64,000 nucleotides of DNA from Stenotrophomonas sp. ZAC14D1_NAIMI4_1 (GCF_003086775.1 NZ_CP026001.1:4492125-4556124), one strand, 5' to 3'. Counted from the first letter of the stretch, positions 1-8,347 are shown. Numbers and translations: made by a program. Notes: generated by a model from the sequence alone, not told the origin.

Positions 1-169
1 CGCCCTGAAGGCCTCGATGCTGCGTGACCTGGAAGCCGGCCAGCAGGTGGAAGCGGCGCACATCGTCGGCGACATGCTGGCGCGCGCACGCACGGCCGAC
101 CAGGAGGGCCTGCTGCTGCAGGTCGCCTACAGCAGCCTGCAGGCCTACCAGGCGCAGCGCAGCGCGTGA
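1..169 (+). CDS. 2-dehydropantoate 2-reductase, C-terminal fragment
   Basis: Only the last 55 residues are present; the gene begins before the window, in the frame starting at base 2. The fragment carries the motif SMLRDLEAGQQVEAAHIVGD, typical of the C-terminal substrate-binding domain (ApbA_C) of ketopantoate reductases, where a Ser and an acidic/Glu-rich helix contact ketopantoate. Members reduce 2-dehydropantoate to pantoate with NADPH in pantothenate synthesis. The stop codon TGA shares one base with the next ATG (TGATG), so the following gene is probably translationally coupled. Family membership is fairly safe; whether it is the biosynthetic PanE or a PanE-like paralogue cannot be told from this piece. 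Confidence 0.7.
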   Translation, partial: ALKASMLRDLEAGQQVEAAHIVGDMLARARTADQEGLLLQVAYSSLQAYQAQRSA

Positions 170-1077
170 TGGCCGCCGTGGCGCCCGCGCCCCTGCCGTC
201 GCAGGTGCTGATCCTCGGCATGGGCTGGAGCGGCCGCGTGCTGGCCGCCCGGTTGCAGGCGCGTGGCGTGCAGGTCGCCGGCACGGTGCGCGACCCGGCC
301 GCGGTGGCCGACGATGGGCTGCGGCGGCACCGCCTGCACGCCGATGCCGCGCCATCGCCTGCACTCCTGCAGGACATCGCACAGGCCCAAGCCGTACTCT
401 GCAGCGTGCCGCCCGATGCACAGGGCGACCCTGCGCTGCGCCAGCTGCTGCCCGCCCTGCGGGCAAGCCCCTCGCTGCGCTGGATCGGTTACCTGTCCTC
501 GACCGCGGTCTATGCCGACCGCCGCGGTGGCTGGATCGACGAAAGCAGCGCGGCCGATGCCAGCGAAGCGGCGGGCGTGCAACGTCGCCTGGCCGAGGCG
601 CAGTGGCAGGCACTGGCCAATGAACGCGGCATCGCCTCGGCGGTCTTCCGCCTGCCGGGGCTGTACGGCCCGGGCCGCAATGCCTTGCTGCAGCTGGCTG
701 AAGGGCGCGCCCGCCACGTGGTGCGCCCGGGGCTGGTGTTCAACCGGCTGCACGTGGAGGATCTGGCGGCGGTGGTGATCGCGGCGATGCAGCGGCCCAC
801 GCAGGATGGACTGTACCTGCCCGCCGATGACGAACCGGCACCACCGCAGGAGGTGCTGGCATACGCCGCGAAGCTGGGCGGCTTCACGCTGCCACCGGCG
901 GTGGCCTGGGATGACCCGGCAGTGAGTGCGACGCTGCGGCGGTTCTACCAGAGCAACAAGCGCATCGACAGTCGCGGCACGCGCGAGGCGCTGGGATGGA
1001 CGCCGCAGTTTGCAACGTACCGGGAGGGGCTGGAGGCGCTGGCCGGACATGGTCTGGCCGGACCGCGCGGCGCCTGA
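169..1077 (+). CDS. NAD(P)-dependent SDR/epimerase family protein (YeeZ-like)
   Basis: 302 residues. A Rossmann fold begins at residue 13 with the dinucleotide-binding glycines GMGWSG (17-22). The middle has YLSSTAVYADR near residue 105 and RLPGLYGPGR near 165, both typical of extended SDRs acting on sugar nucleotides or related substrates. The classical YxxxK pair is not obvious, as in the YeeZ-like group, so the reaction is unknown. ATG at 169 is preferred over an upstream in-frame GTG at 166 because it overlaps the stop of the PanE-like gene. A GTAG-type palindrome follows the stop codon. Confidence 0.8.
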   Translation: MAAVAPAPLPSQVLILGMGWSGRVLAARLQARGVQVAGTVRDPAAVADDGLRRHRLHADAAPSPALLQDIAQAQAVLCSVPPDAQGDPALRQLLPALRASPSLRWIGYLSSTAVYADRRGGWIDESSAADASEAAGVQRRLAEAQWQALANERGIASAVFRLPGLYGPGRNALLQLAEGRARHVVRPGLVFNRLHVEDLAAVVIAAMQRPTQDGLYLPADDEPAPPQEVLAYAAKLGGFTLPPAVAWDDPAVSATLRRFYQSNKRIDSRGTREALGWTPQFATYREGLEALAGHGLAGPRGA

Positions 1078-1094
1078 TTCCAACCGCTTCGCTC

Positions 1095-1117
1095 GCCGGG
1101 CGTGGCCCGGCACTACC
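1095..1117. repeat. SMAG-type palindrome
   Basis: A short inverted repeat, GCCGGGC-GTG-GCCCGGC followed by ACTAC, lies between the convergent SDR and tatD genes. The CTAC/GTAG tail next to a GC-rich hairpin is the signature of SMAG (S. maltophilia GTAG) repeats. It may fold in the transcripts of both genes. Confidence 0.75.
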
Positions 1118-1120
1118 GGG

Positions 1121-1918
1121 TCAGGTCGCGTCGGGCAGGCGGAAGAACGTGCGCGTGGCAGCGGTGGCGTTGGCGGCGGTCACTGCCACGTCTTCGCCAC
1201 GGTCGCGGGCCAGTTCCTCGACGATGTGCGAAAGGAACATCGGTTCGTTGCGGCGGTCCTTCGGCATCGGCTTCAGCGTGCGCGGCAGCAGGTACGGCGC
1301 ATCGGTCTCGATCATCAGGCGGTTGGCCGGGATGTTCTTCACCAGCTCGCGCAGGTGCGCGCCACGGCGCTCGTCGCACAGCCAGCCGGTGATGCCGATG
1401 TACCAGTCCTGGTCGAGGTAGTCGAACAGTTCGTCACGTTCGCCGGTGAAGCAGTGCACCACCGCCGGGCCGATGCGCCCTTCGAAGTTCTTCATCTGCG
1501 CCATGAAATCGGCATGCGCATCGCGCTGATGCAGGAACAGCGGCTTGCCAGTGTCTGCAGCCAGCTGCAGCTGGCGCTCGAATGCGCGGTGCTGGGACGG
1601 GCGCGGCGAGAAATCACGGAAGTAATCCAGGCCGCATTCGCCTACCGCCACCACTTCCGGGTGCGCGTGCAGCGCGCGCATCTCGGCATCGCATTCCTCG
1701 GTGTATTCCACCGCATGGTGCGGATGCACGCCGGCCGTGGCGTACAGGAAACCGGGGTGCTGCTGGGCCAGCTGCAGGGCCAGCGGCGAGTGCTCGCGGC
1801 TGGCTCCGGTGATGACCATCTGCACCACGCCGGCCTGCCGCGCGCGGTCCAGGACGGCATCGCGGTCGCGGTCGAAGGAGTCGTGGGTCAGGTTGGCGCC
1901 GATATCGATCAGGTGCAT
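1121..1918 (-). CDS. TatD family deoxyribonuclease/metal-dependent hydrolase
   Basis: 265 residues from the ATG at 1918; an in-frame ATG two codons upstream (1924) is also possible. The N terminus MHLIDIGANLTHDSF is close to TatD itself; TatD enzymes of this superfamily open with metal ligands such as HxH or the related D..N form. Further family marks are GVHPHH, VGECGLDYFRD, a conserved FLHQRDAH and the C-terminal IETDAPYLLPR. TatD proteins are Mg-dependent 3'-5' exonucleases acting on DNA and RNA with a TIM-barrel fold. The gene stands alone on the minus strand, divergent from hrpB by 67 bases. TatD-family membership is secure; the in vivo substrate is not. Confidence 0.9.
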   Translation of the reverse strand: MHLIDIGANLTHDSFDRDRDAVLDRARQAGVVQMVITGASREHSPLALQLAQQHPGFLYATAGVHPHHAVEYTEECDAEMRALHAHPEVVAVGECGLDYFRDFSPRPSQHRAFERQLQLAADTGKPLFLHQRDAHADFMAQMKNFEGRIGPAVVHCFTGERDELFDYLDQDWYIGITGWLCDERRGAHLRELVKNIPANRLMIETDAPYLLPRTLKPMPKDRRNEPMFLSHIVEELARDRGEDVAVTAANATAATRTFFRLPDAT

Positions 1919-1985
1919 GGTCATCGCGGGGGAAAAGTGCCCGCGCATTGTACCCGCGCCGGCCATGGCCCCTTATCCTTTGCAC

Positions 1986-4490
1986 ATGAACGCCCCGCTC
2001 TTCCCGATTTCCCCGCTGCTGCCGCAGATCCAGCAGCACCTGGCCGCGCAGCCGCGCCTGGTGCTGGAAGCACCGCCCGGTGCCGGCAAGACCACCCAGG
2101 TGCCACTGGCCCTGCTCAATGCACCGTGGCTGCAGGACCGGAAGATCATCCTGCTGGAACCGCGCCGGGTGGCCGCGCGCAGTGCCGCGCTGTTCATGGC
2201 GCGGCAGCTGGGCGAGGACGTGGGCGGCACCGTCGGTTACCGCATCCGCTTCGAGAACAAGGTCTCGGCGCGCACGCGGATTGAAGTCGTCACCGAGGGC
2301 ATCCTGACCCGCATGCTGCAGGACGACCCGATGCTGGAAACGGTCGGCGCGATTCTGTTCGATGAATTCCACGAGCGCCATCTCAGCGGCGACCTTGGCC
2401 TGGCCCTGGCGCTGGACGTGCAGGCGCAGCTGCGGGACGACCTGCGCCTGGTGGTGATGTCGGCCACGCTGGATGGCGAGCGGCTGGCGCGTTTCCTCGA
2501 TGCGCCACGCCTCAGCAGCGAAGGGCGCAGTTACCCGGTGGCGATCAGCCATTTCCCGGCACGCCGCGATGAAGCGCTGGAACTGCAGGTGCGCCGCGCC
2601 GTGCAGCAGGCCCTGGCCGAACATCCCGGCGACCTGCTGGTGTTCCTGCCCGGCCAGCGCGAGATTGCGCGGGTGCAGGCGGGCCTGCAGGAATCGCTCG
2701 ATGGCGGTGTCGAAGTGCTGGCGCTGCACGGCGAGCTGCCGGTGGAACAGCAGGCACGCGTGCTGCAGGCCGCCAGCGATGGCCGCCGCCGCGTGGTGCT
2801 GGCCACCAACGTGGCCGAATCTTCGGTGACGTTGCCCGGCGTGCGCGTGGTGATCGACAGCGGCCAGGCGCGCGAGCCGCGCTACGACCCCAACAGTGGC
2901 TTCACCCGGCTGGACGTGGTGGCCATCGCGCAGGCGTCGGCCGACCAGCGCGCTGGACGCGCCGGTCGCGTGGCCGAGGGCGTGGCGTGGCGGCTGTGGC
3001 CGCAGTCGCAGCGGCTGGAGCCACAGCGCCGCGCCGAGATCGACCAGGTGGAACTGGTCGGGCTGGCGCTGGAACTGGCCGCATGGGGCAGCAGCGATCT
3101 GCGTTTCCTCGATCCACCGCCCTCCGGCCCGATGGCTGCCGCACGCGAGCTGCTGCAGCGGCTGGGCGCGCTGTCGGACACCGGCGCGATCACCGCGCTG
3201 GGCCGTCGCGTGCTGGCGCTGGGCACCCACCCGCGCATGGCGGCGATGCTGCTGGCCGCACCCGATGCACGCGCGCAGGCGCTGGCCGCCGATCTGGCCG
3301 CGCTGCTGGAGGCACGCGATCCGCTGCGCCAGGGGGGCGATGCACTGGCGGCGCGTTGGCGTGCGCTGGCCGCCTTCCGCAATGGCCGCGCACCATCCGA
3401 TGCCAACCGCAGCGGGCTGGCCGCCATCGATGCGGCTGCCAGGCAATGGCGCCGACGCCTGCGCTGTGATTCCACGCCACCGGCCAGCATCGAGGCGCAT
3501 GAGCTGGGCGACCTGCTGGCGCACGCCTTCCCCGACCGCATCGCCTTCCAGCACCCCAGCGACCCGCTGCGCTACCTGCTGGCCAATGGCCGCAGCGCGC
3601 GCCTGCACGAACTGAGCGATCTGCGCGGCGAACCCTGGCTGGTGGCCAGCGAGCTGCGCTTCGAGGCACGCGACGCGCTGCTGCTGCGCGCTGCGCCGGT
3701 GGATGAGAATGGCCTGCGCAAGGCGTGGCCGGAGCGCTTCGTGACCGAGGACGCCGTGCGCTGGGACAGCGAACGCCGCGCCCTGGTGGCCCTGCGCGAA
3801 ACCCGCTTTGATCGCATCGTGCTGGACAGCCGCTCGGCCGGCCGGGTCGATCCGCAGCAGGCCGCGCAGGCGTTGACCGATGCGGTAGCCGAGCTGGGCC
3901 TGTCCGCGCTGCCGTGGACGGAGGGCCTGCGCCAGTGGCAGGCCCGGGTGGAATCACTGCGCCGCTGGATGCCCGAGCTGGGCCTGCCCGACTGCAGCGA
4001 AGATGCCCTGCTGGCCACGCGTGCGCAGTGGCTGCAGCCGGCGTTTGCCGGCAAGACGCGGCTGGATGCGCTGGACGAAGCCAGCTTCGGCGAAGCGCTG
4101 AAGTCGCCGCTGGAGTGGTCGCAGCGGCAGCTGGTGGAGCGCCATGCGCCGACCCGCATCACCGTGCCCTCCGGGCTGGAGCGGCCGATCAGCTACGCGC
4201 TGGACAGCGAGAGCGGCGAACCGCTGCCGCCGGTGCTGGCGGTGAAGCTGCAGGAGCTGTTCGGACTGGCCGACACCCCGCGCATCGCCGATGGCCGCGT
4301 GCCGCTCACCCTGCACCTGCTCTCGCCCGGCGGCCGCCCGCTGCAGGTCACCCAGGACCTGCGCAACTTCTGGGAAAACACCTATGCCGAGGTGAAGAAG
4401 GAGATGAAGGGCCGCTACCCGCGCCATCCCTGGCCGGACGACCCGTGGACGGCAACCGCCACGCACCGGGCCAAGCCGCGCGGAACGTGA
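1986..4490 (+). CDS. hrpB: ATP-dependent RNA helicase HrpB
   Basis: 834 residues, the usual length for HrpB (about 800-840). Motif I is APPGAGKTTQ at 29-38, motif II is the DEFH variant in LFDEFHERH near 125, motif III is SAT near 160, and motif VI is QRAGRAGR near 320. These mark a DExH-box helicase with two RecA-like domains, followed by helicase-associated domains and the HrpB C-terminal domain (ending near LSPGGRPLQVTQDLRNFW). Cellular role of HrpB is poorly known; related HrpA acts on stalled ribosomes. ATG 1986 begins the conserved N terminus; longer upstream readings are out of context. Confidence 0.95.
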   Translation: MNAPLFPISPLLPQIQQHLAAQPRLVLEAPPGAGKTTQVPLALLNAPWLQDRKIILLEPRRVAARSAALFMARQLGEDVGGTVGYRIRFENKVSARTRIEVVTEGILTRMLQDDPMLETVGAILFDEFHERHLSGDLGLALALDVQAQLRDDLRLVVMSATLDGERLARFLDAPRLSSEGRSYPVAISHFPARRDEALELQVRRAVQQALAEHPGDLLVFLPGQREIARVQAGLQESLDGGVEVLALHGELPVEQQARVLQAASDGRRRVVLATNVAESSVTLPGVRVVIDSGQAREPRYDPNSGFTRLDVVAIAQASADQRAGRAGRVAEGVAWRLWPQSQRLEPQRRAEIDQVELVGLALELAAWGSSDLRFLDPPPSGPMAAARELLQRLGALSDTGAITALGRRVLALGTHPRMAAMLLAAPDARAQALAADLAALLEARDPLRQGGDALAARWRALAAFRNGRAPSDANRSGLAAIDAAARQWRRRLRCDSTPPASIEAHELGDLLAHAFPDRIAFQHPSDPLRYLLANGRSARLHELSDLRGEPWLVASELRFEARDALLLRAAPVDENGLRKAWPERFVTEDAVRWDSERRALVALRETRFDRIVLDSRSAGRVDPQQAAQALTDAVAELGLSALPWTEGLRQWQARVESLRRWMPELGLPDCSEDALLATRAQWLQPAFAGKTRLDALDEASFGEALKSPLEWSQRQLVERHAPTRITVPSGLERPISYALDSESGEPLPPVLAVKLQELFGLADTPRIADGRVPLTLHLLSPGGRPLQVTQDLRNFWENTYAEVKKEMKGRYPRHPWPDDPWTATATHRAKPRGT

Positions 4491-4493
4491 GGG

Positions 4494-4568
4494 GTAGTGC
4501 CGGCCGCTGGCCGGCAGACGCCGTGTCCCCATGCACCAGGATTTGCCGGCCAGCGGCCGGCACTACCG
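4494..4568. repeat. Paired SMAG elements in inverted orientation
   Basis: GTAGTGCCGGCCGCTGGCCGGC starts at 4495 and its reverse complement ends at about 4567, separated by a short spacer. Each half is itself palindromic, so the dimer could fold as two small hairpins or one long one. It sits just behind the hrpB stop codon. Confidence 0.8.
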
Positions 4569-4692
4569 GCTGCCCACCCTGCCTGATCCTGAATGGCTGG
4601 GGTAGAGTCACCTCATCGACTGCCCTGACTGACATACCGTTTACAGGCAGCAGGACACACTGGACTTCGACCCGAGGCAAAGGACCCCCCGC

Positions 4693-5082
4693 ATGAGCAA
4701 GCTGACCGTAATCACCGACCGCGCCCTGGAGCGCGCCCTGGAACTGGCGCACACCGCCGGCGATGGCCTGAAGAGTGCGGGTGGCAGCCTGCGCCATCTC
4801 GGCCCGCAGGCCAGTGACTGGATCAAGACCGGCGCCGCCGTGGGTGCGGTGAAGACCGGCGGCAAGGTCGCTACCAAGTTCGTGCGCCGCAACCCGGCCG
4901 TGGCCGTGGCTGCTGCAGCCGTGGGCGTGGGCCTGCTGGGCTACGCGCTGTACCGCAAGCAGCAGAAGAAGAAGGCCGGCAACGGCCATGTGGTCAATGG
5001 CCAGGCGCAGCGCATCAACGCGCGTGACCGCCGCAACGACACCGTGGTGGACGAGCACAGCGACATCGGCAGCGACGCGTGA
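4693..5082 (+). CDS. Small membrane-anchored protein of unknown function
   Basis: 129 residues. The first half is an amphipathic helical region (ALERALELAHTAGDGLKSAG). Residues about 64-84 form one hydrophobic, Ala/Gly/Val-rich segment (NPAVAVAAAAVGVGLLGYAL) followed by a Lys/Arg cluster (YRKQQKKK), suggesting a single membrane helix with the positive side in the cytoplasm. The tail is polar and acidic. The layout recalls DUF883/ElaB-like ribosome-associated membrane proteins but I cannot assign it. The start codon is ATG 4693 with GCAAAGGACCCC upstream. A clear intrinsic terminator at 5138-5169 ends the transcript. Confidence 0.75.
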   Translation: MSKLTVITDRALERALELAHTAGDGLKSAGGSLRHLGPQASDWIKTGAAVGAVKTGGKVATKFVRRNPAVAVAAAAVGVGLLGYALYRKQQKKKAGNGHVVNGQAQRINARDRRNDTVVDEHSDIGSDA

Positions 5083-5137
5083 TGTAGGCCTGGGTCGGAT
5101 CCCTTCCGCAGGAAGGGCGCTGATCGGGGACCAGAAG

Positions 5138-5169
5138 GGCCGGACGCCGCAAGGCCTCCGGCCTTTTTT
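5138..5169 (+). terminator. Intrinsic terminator
   Basis: GGCCGGA (5138-5144) pairs with TCCGGCC (5157-5163) and is followed by six T residues. It closes the small membrane protein gene and lies 4 bases from the end of the convergent rluE gene. Confidence 0.85.
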
Positions 5170-5172
5170 GTT

Positions 5173-5712
5173 TCAGCCGATCTGCCGCCACTGCCCCGGC
5201 TGCAGGTCATCCAGGCGGTAGGGGCCCATCGCCACGCGCACCAGGCGCAGGGTGGGCAGGTTCACCGCCGCGGTCATCCGCCGCACCTGGCGGTTGCGGC
5301 CTTCGCGGATCGTGATGGCCAGCCAGCTGTCGGGCACGGTCTTGCGGAAACGCACCGGGGGATCACGCAGCCACAGTTCCGGCGCCGGATCGAGGCGCTC
5401 GATCTTCGCCGGCAGCGTCGGCCCATCGTTCAGCACCACGCCATCGCGCAGCTGCTGCAGCTGTTCATCGCTGGGCGTGCCTTCCACCTGCACCCAGTAG
5501 GTCTTGTCGGCCTTGTGCTTCGGGTCGGTCAGCTTGTGCGCCAGGGTGCCGTTGTCGGTCAGCAGCAGCAGGCCCTCGCTGTCATGGTCCAGCCGGCCCG
5601 CCGCGTACACGCGCGGCGGCAGGCCGAAGCCGGCCAGGGTCGGCCGCGGCGGCACGCTGCGGTCGGTGAACTGGCAGAGCACGTTGAAGGGCTTGTTGAA
5701 GGCAATCAGCAT
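5173..5712 (-). CDS. rluE: 23S rRNA pseudouridine synthase, RluE type
   Basis: 179 residues from ATG 5712 (MLIAFNKPFNVLCQ); an in-frame ATG at 5742 would add ten residues. The catalytic motif GRLDHDSEGLLLLTDNG contains the universally required Asp, and the protein ends with the RsuA/RluB/E/F-type block REGRNRQVRRM. The S4 RNA-binding domain found in RluB and RluF is absent, which fits RluE, the enzyme for pseudouridine 2457 of 23S rRNA in E. coli. Subfamily is inferred from length and architecture. The preceding gene on this strand begins about 100 bases upstream. Confidence 0.85.
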   Translation of the reverse strand: MLIAFNKPFNVLCQFTDRSVPPRPTLAGFGLPPRVYAAGRLDHDSEGLLLLTDNGTLAHKLTDPKHKADKTYWVQVEGTPSDEQLQQLRDGVVLNDGPTLPAKIERLDPAPELWLRDPPVRFRKTVPDSWLAITIREGRNRQVRRMTAAVNLPTLRLVRVAMGPYRLDDLQPGQWRQIG

Positions 5713-5803
5713 TGCGGGTACGGCAGGCAGTGGATGCGGCATTGTCCCACGCCGCGCTGCGCGCCCGGAATGGTAGCGCCGAGCCCACGCTCGGCTGCCT
5801 TCC

Positions 5804-6064
5804 TCAGCCGAAGACCTTCCATTCCAGCAGGAACGAACCCAGCACCAGCGCGATACCGCATGCGGCGATGACATTGGCGCGGCGCCGCAGGCGTGCGAGC
5901 GGCGGGCTGGCCCGGCGCGCCCGTTCTTCCAGCAGCGCGCCGGCGAACACCACCGCAAACCCCACCGTCGCCATCAGATCGTAGGCATGGCCACCGTAAA
6001 ACACGAAATCAAACAGCCGCGCCAGTACCAGCACCGCGACGAAGATGTAGAAGACCTTGTTCAA
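5804..6064 (-). CDS. Small three-helix membrane protein, unknown
   Basis: 86 residues with three hydrophobic segments at about 4-24, 28-47 and 63-86. A basic, arginine-rich loop (EERARRASPPLARLRRRAN) joins the last two, so that loop should be cytoplasmic. No recognisable catalytic motif or named family. The gene lies alone between rluE and the exported methyltransferase gene, with a SMAG palindrome upstream. Called a gene because of typical codon use, a sensible membrane topology and lack of a better overlapping frame. Confidence 0.65.
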   Translation of the reverse strand: MNKVFYIFVAVLVLARLFDFVFYGGHAYDLMATVGFAVVFAGALLEERARRASPPLARLRRRANVIAACGIALVLGSFLLEWKVFG

Positions 6065-6084
6065 CCGTCCACTCCCTTGGGGGC

Positions 6085-6112
6085 AGCGCCGGGCGTGGCC
6101 CGGCGCTACCGG
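6085..6112. repeat. SMAG-type palindrome
   Basis: GCGCCGGGC-GTG-GCCCGGCGC followed by TACC, between the methyltransferase stop (6114) and the small membrane protein start. Same class as the repeats at 1095 and 48470. Confidence 0.8.
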
Positions 6113-6113
6113 C

Positions 6114-6971
6114 TTACGGCTTCACGAAACGCAGGGTCATGCGGTCGCTTTCGCCGATGGCCTGGTACTTCGCATCGTCGGCCTTGTCATGCTGGTTGGT
6201 CGGCGGCAGGGTCCACACGCCGTTCGGGTGATCCTTGGTATCACGCGGGTTGGCATTGACCTCGGTGCGCGCGTCCAGCGTGAAGCCGGCGGCCTCGGCC
6301 ATGGCGATGACCTGCTGCTGGCCGACATAGCCGGTGTCATCGTCGTCGGCGACGTCGGCCTTGGCGCGGTGTTCGACCACGCCCAGCACGCCGCCCGGCT
6401 TGAGCACGTTGAAGAACCCCTGGAACATGCCCTGGGCCTGGCCGGCCTTGCGCCAGTTGTGCACGTTGCGGAAGGTCAGCACCACATCGGCTGAATTGGC
6501 TGGGCCGAACACCGGCTTGGCCGGGTCGTAGCCCACCACGGTGGCTTTGTCGAACTGGGCCGGTGCACCGGCGAACTTCTTTTCCAGGCCATCGCGGCTG
6601 CGCTGCTGGTAATCACGGCCACGGCCTTCGGGCACGGCGGACGGATCGACCACGGCAGCGATGTAATGGCCCTTGTCACGCAGCAGCGGCGCCAGGATTT
6701 CCGAATACCAGCCGTTGCCGGGCGTGATCTCGATGACGGTCTTTTCCGGCGAGACCTTGAAGAAGGCCAGCGACTGCGCCGGATGGCGGTAGTTGTCGCG
6801 CTTGACGTTGGCCGGGTCGCGGGTGGACGCCTTCACCGCCGCGTCGATGGCCGGCGTGACCTGGATCTTCGCCGGTGCCACCGTGGCCGGGGCAGCGAAT
6901 GCGGGGACAGCAACAAGCAGGGCCGAGGCAAGCAGCAGGCGGCAACCACGCAGGGACGAAGCAGCGATCAT
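6114..6971 (-). CDS. Exported class I SAM-dependent methyltransferase-like protein
   Basis: 285 residues from ATG 6971. The first 27 residues are a signal peptide (LLLASALLVAVPAFA, cleavage after AFA). The mature part has methyltransferase motif I as IEITPGNGWYSEILAPLL, then AAVVDPS and DVVLTFRNVHNW, a standard Rossmann-like class I methyltransferase order. Export of a SAM-dependent fold is unusual because SAM is cytoplasmic, although this periplasmic-looking family is widespread in proteobacteria. Substrate unknown. A longer upstream start at 7031 would hide the signal peptide and is less likely. It is divergent from the aldo/keto reductase gene. Confidence 0.8.
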   Translation of the reverse strand: MIAASSLRGCRLLLASALLVAVPAFAAPATVAPAKIQVTPAIDAAVKASTRDPANVKRDNYRHPAQSLAFFKVSPEKTVIEITPGNGWYSEILAPLLRDKGHYIAAVVDPSAVPEGRGRDYQQRSRDGLEKKFAGAPAQFDKATVVGYDPAKPVFGPANSADVVLTFRNVHNWRKAGQAQGMFQGFFNVLKPGGVLGVVEHRAKADVADDDDTGYVGQQQVIAMAEAAGFTLDARTEVNANPRDTKDHPNGVWTLPPTNQHDKADDAKYQAIGESDRMTLRFVKP

Positions 6972-7028
6972 CGGGGCGATTCCAGCGGAAGATGCGGCGA
7001 GACTAGCAGCCGCCGCGCGCAAGGTGTT

Positions 7029-7072
7029 CACAAAACGTTAGCCACGCGCCCGCGACGGAACACTGTTTTGTG
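7029..7072. promoter_or_regulatory. Inverted repeat between divergent genes
   Basis: CACAAAAC (7029-7036) and GTTTTGTG (7065-7072) are exact complements separated by 28 bases, in the 169-bp space between the methyltransferase and aldo/keto reductase starts. It may be a two-half operator for a shared regulator. No regulator gene is adjacent, so this is tentative. Confidence 0.35.
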
Positions 7073-7140
7073 TCCAGCGCCGCAGCGCGGTCACACATCG
7101 CGCTCTATGCTGCAGGACTACCCCCAAGGAGTCCGTGCCC

Positions 7141-8097
7141 ATGACGGCAACCCGCGAACTGGGCCGTTCCGGCCTGCATGTACGTCCGCTCGCCTTCGGT
7201 GGCAACGTGTTTGGCTGGAGCGCCGATGAGAAGGCCAGCTTCGCCCTGCTCGATGCCTTCGTCGATGCCGGCTTCAACCTGGTCGACACCGCCGATGTCT
7301 ATTCGGCCTGGGTGCCGGGCAACCAGGGTGGCGAATCGGAAACGCTGATCGGCAAGTGGTTCGCCCGCAGCGGCAAGCGTGACAAGGTCGTGCTCGCCAC
7401 CAAGGTGGCCAAGTGGGCCGAACGCCCCGGGCTGACGCCGGACAACATCAATGCTGCGGTGGAAGATTCGCTGCGTCGCCTGCAGACCGACGTCATCGAT
7501 CTGTACCAGGCCCACGAGGACGATGAATCGACGCCGCTGGAAGCAACGTTGGCCGCGTTCGGGCGCCTGATCGAAGCGGGCAAGGTACGCGCCATCGGTG
7601 CGTCCAACTACAGCGCCACGCGCCTGGCCGATGCGCTGAAGGTGTCCACCGATTACAAGCTGCCGCGCTATGAAACGCTGCAGCCGGAGTACAACCTGTA
7701 CGACCGCGCCGGTTACGAGAAGGAACTGGAACCGCTGGTGCAGCGCGAGCAGATCGGCGTGATCGGTTACTACGCACTGGCCAGCGGTTTCCTCAGCGGC
7801 AAGTACCGCACCGCGGACGATGCTGCCAAGAGTCCGGCGCGCGGCGAGACGGTGGTCAAGCGCTATCTGAATCCGCGCGGCCTGCGCATCCTGCAGGCGC
7901 TGGATGACGTGGCCAGCAAGCACAGCGCCAGTGCCGCACAGATTGCACTGGCGTGGCAGATCGCACGGCCGTCGATCACCGCGCCGATCGTCAGCGCCAC
8001 CAGCGTCGAACAGCTGCATGACCTGCTCGCGGCCGCCAATGTCGGCCTGAGCGTGCAGGACATCGCACAGCTGGATGCCGCCAGCGTTGAAGGCTGA
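7141..8097 (+). CDS. Aldo/keto reductase
   Basis: 318 residues, the normal size for the AKR superfamily. It has the NADPH-dependent (alpha/beta)8 barrel signatures: DTADVYSAW with catalytic Asp and Tyr, ATKVAKW with catalytic Lys, and DLYQAHEDD with the His. The C-terminal half has the AQIALAWQIARP block used in cofactor binding. ATG 7141 is preceded by AAGGAG at good spacing, which outweighs an in-frame GTG two codons earlier. Similar proteins reduce aldehydes and ketones in detoxification; the substrate is not predictable. Confidence 0.9.
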   Translation: MTATRELGRSGLHVRPLAFGGNVFGWSADEKASFALLDAFVDAGFNLVDTADVYSAWVPGNQGGESETLIGKWFARSGKRDKVVLATKVAKWAERPGLTPDNINAAVEDSLRRLQTDVIDLYQAHEDDESTPLEATLAAFGRLIEAGKVRAIGASNYSATRLADALKVSTDYKLPRYETLQPEYNLYDRAGYEKELEPLVQREQIGVIGYYALASGFLSGKYRTADDAAKSPARGETVVKRYLNPRGLRILQALDDVASKHSASAAQIALAWQIARPSITAPIVSATSVEQLHDLLAAANVGLSVQDIAQLDAASVEG

Positions 8098-8134
8098 GGC
8101 GCGGGAAACCTGCAGACGCCCCAGCGTGAATGGG

Positions 8135-8163
8135 TTGCGCACGCAATGAACGTCGTTTATCGT
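8135..8163 (+). promoter_or_regulatory. Candidate sigma-70 promoter with flanking palindrome
   Basis: TTGCGC (8135-8140) and TATCGT (8158-8163) are separated by exactly 17 bases. The complementary heptamers GCGCACG (8137-8143) and CGTGCGC (8161-8167) straddle the promoter and could be an operator. Transcription would start near 8170 and yield a leader of about 210 bases up to the terminator at 8376. Confidence 0.4.
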
Positions 8164-8199
8164 GCGCGCCACGTTTCAACCCGCAACGGAAGACCTTCC

Positions 8200-8301
8200 T
8201 TGAACACACCCGTCGTCGCCATCGCCAACCTGCTGCCATGCCTGCGCATGGACGTGGCGAAGCGTGCGCCGGGCGAGGAAAGCCTGCTGACAACGGCCTG
8301 A
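8200..8301 (+). CDS. Candidate 33-residue leader peptide
   Basis: TTG at 8200 opens a 33-codon frame (MNTPVVAIANLLPCLRMDVA... ending SLLTTA) with GGAAG 10 bases upstream. It lies after the candidate promoter and stops 12 bases before the first strand of the attenuator-like structure. The position is what one expects of a leader peptide, and it is rich in Leu (five of 33). No homologue is recognised and the TTG start is weak evidence, so it may not be translated. Confidence 0.3.
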   Translation: MNTPVVAIANLLPCLRMDVAKRAPGEESLLTTA

Positions 8302-8313
8302 TGCCCGCCCTGC

Positions 8314-8340
8314 GGAGATCGGCCACCCCGATCTCCGAGG
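8314..8340 (+). promoter_or_regulatory. Pause/anti-antiterminator hairpin of a putative attenuator
   Basis: GGAGATCGG (8314-8322) pairs perfectly with CCGATCTCC (8328-8336). The right arm continues as TCCGAGG (8334-8340), an exact complement of CCTCGGA (8352-8358), which is also the left arm of the terminator. Three mutually exclusive hairpins 1:2, 2:3 and 3:4 are therefore possible, the classical attenuation layout. Confidence 0.5.
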
Positions 8341-8347
8341 ACTGACG

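Noticed and set aside
1614..3608. Long minus-strand frame opposite hrpB
   Set aside because: It is a high-GC shadow. The plus strand has complete helicase motifs, and the opposite frame shows only His/Arg/Gln-rich low-complexity sequence.
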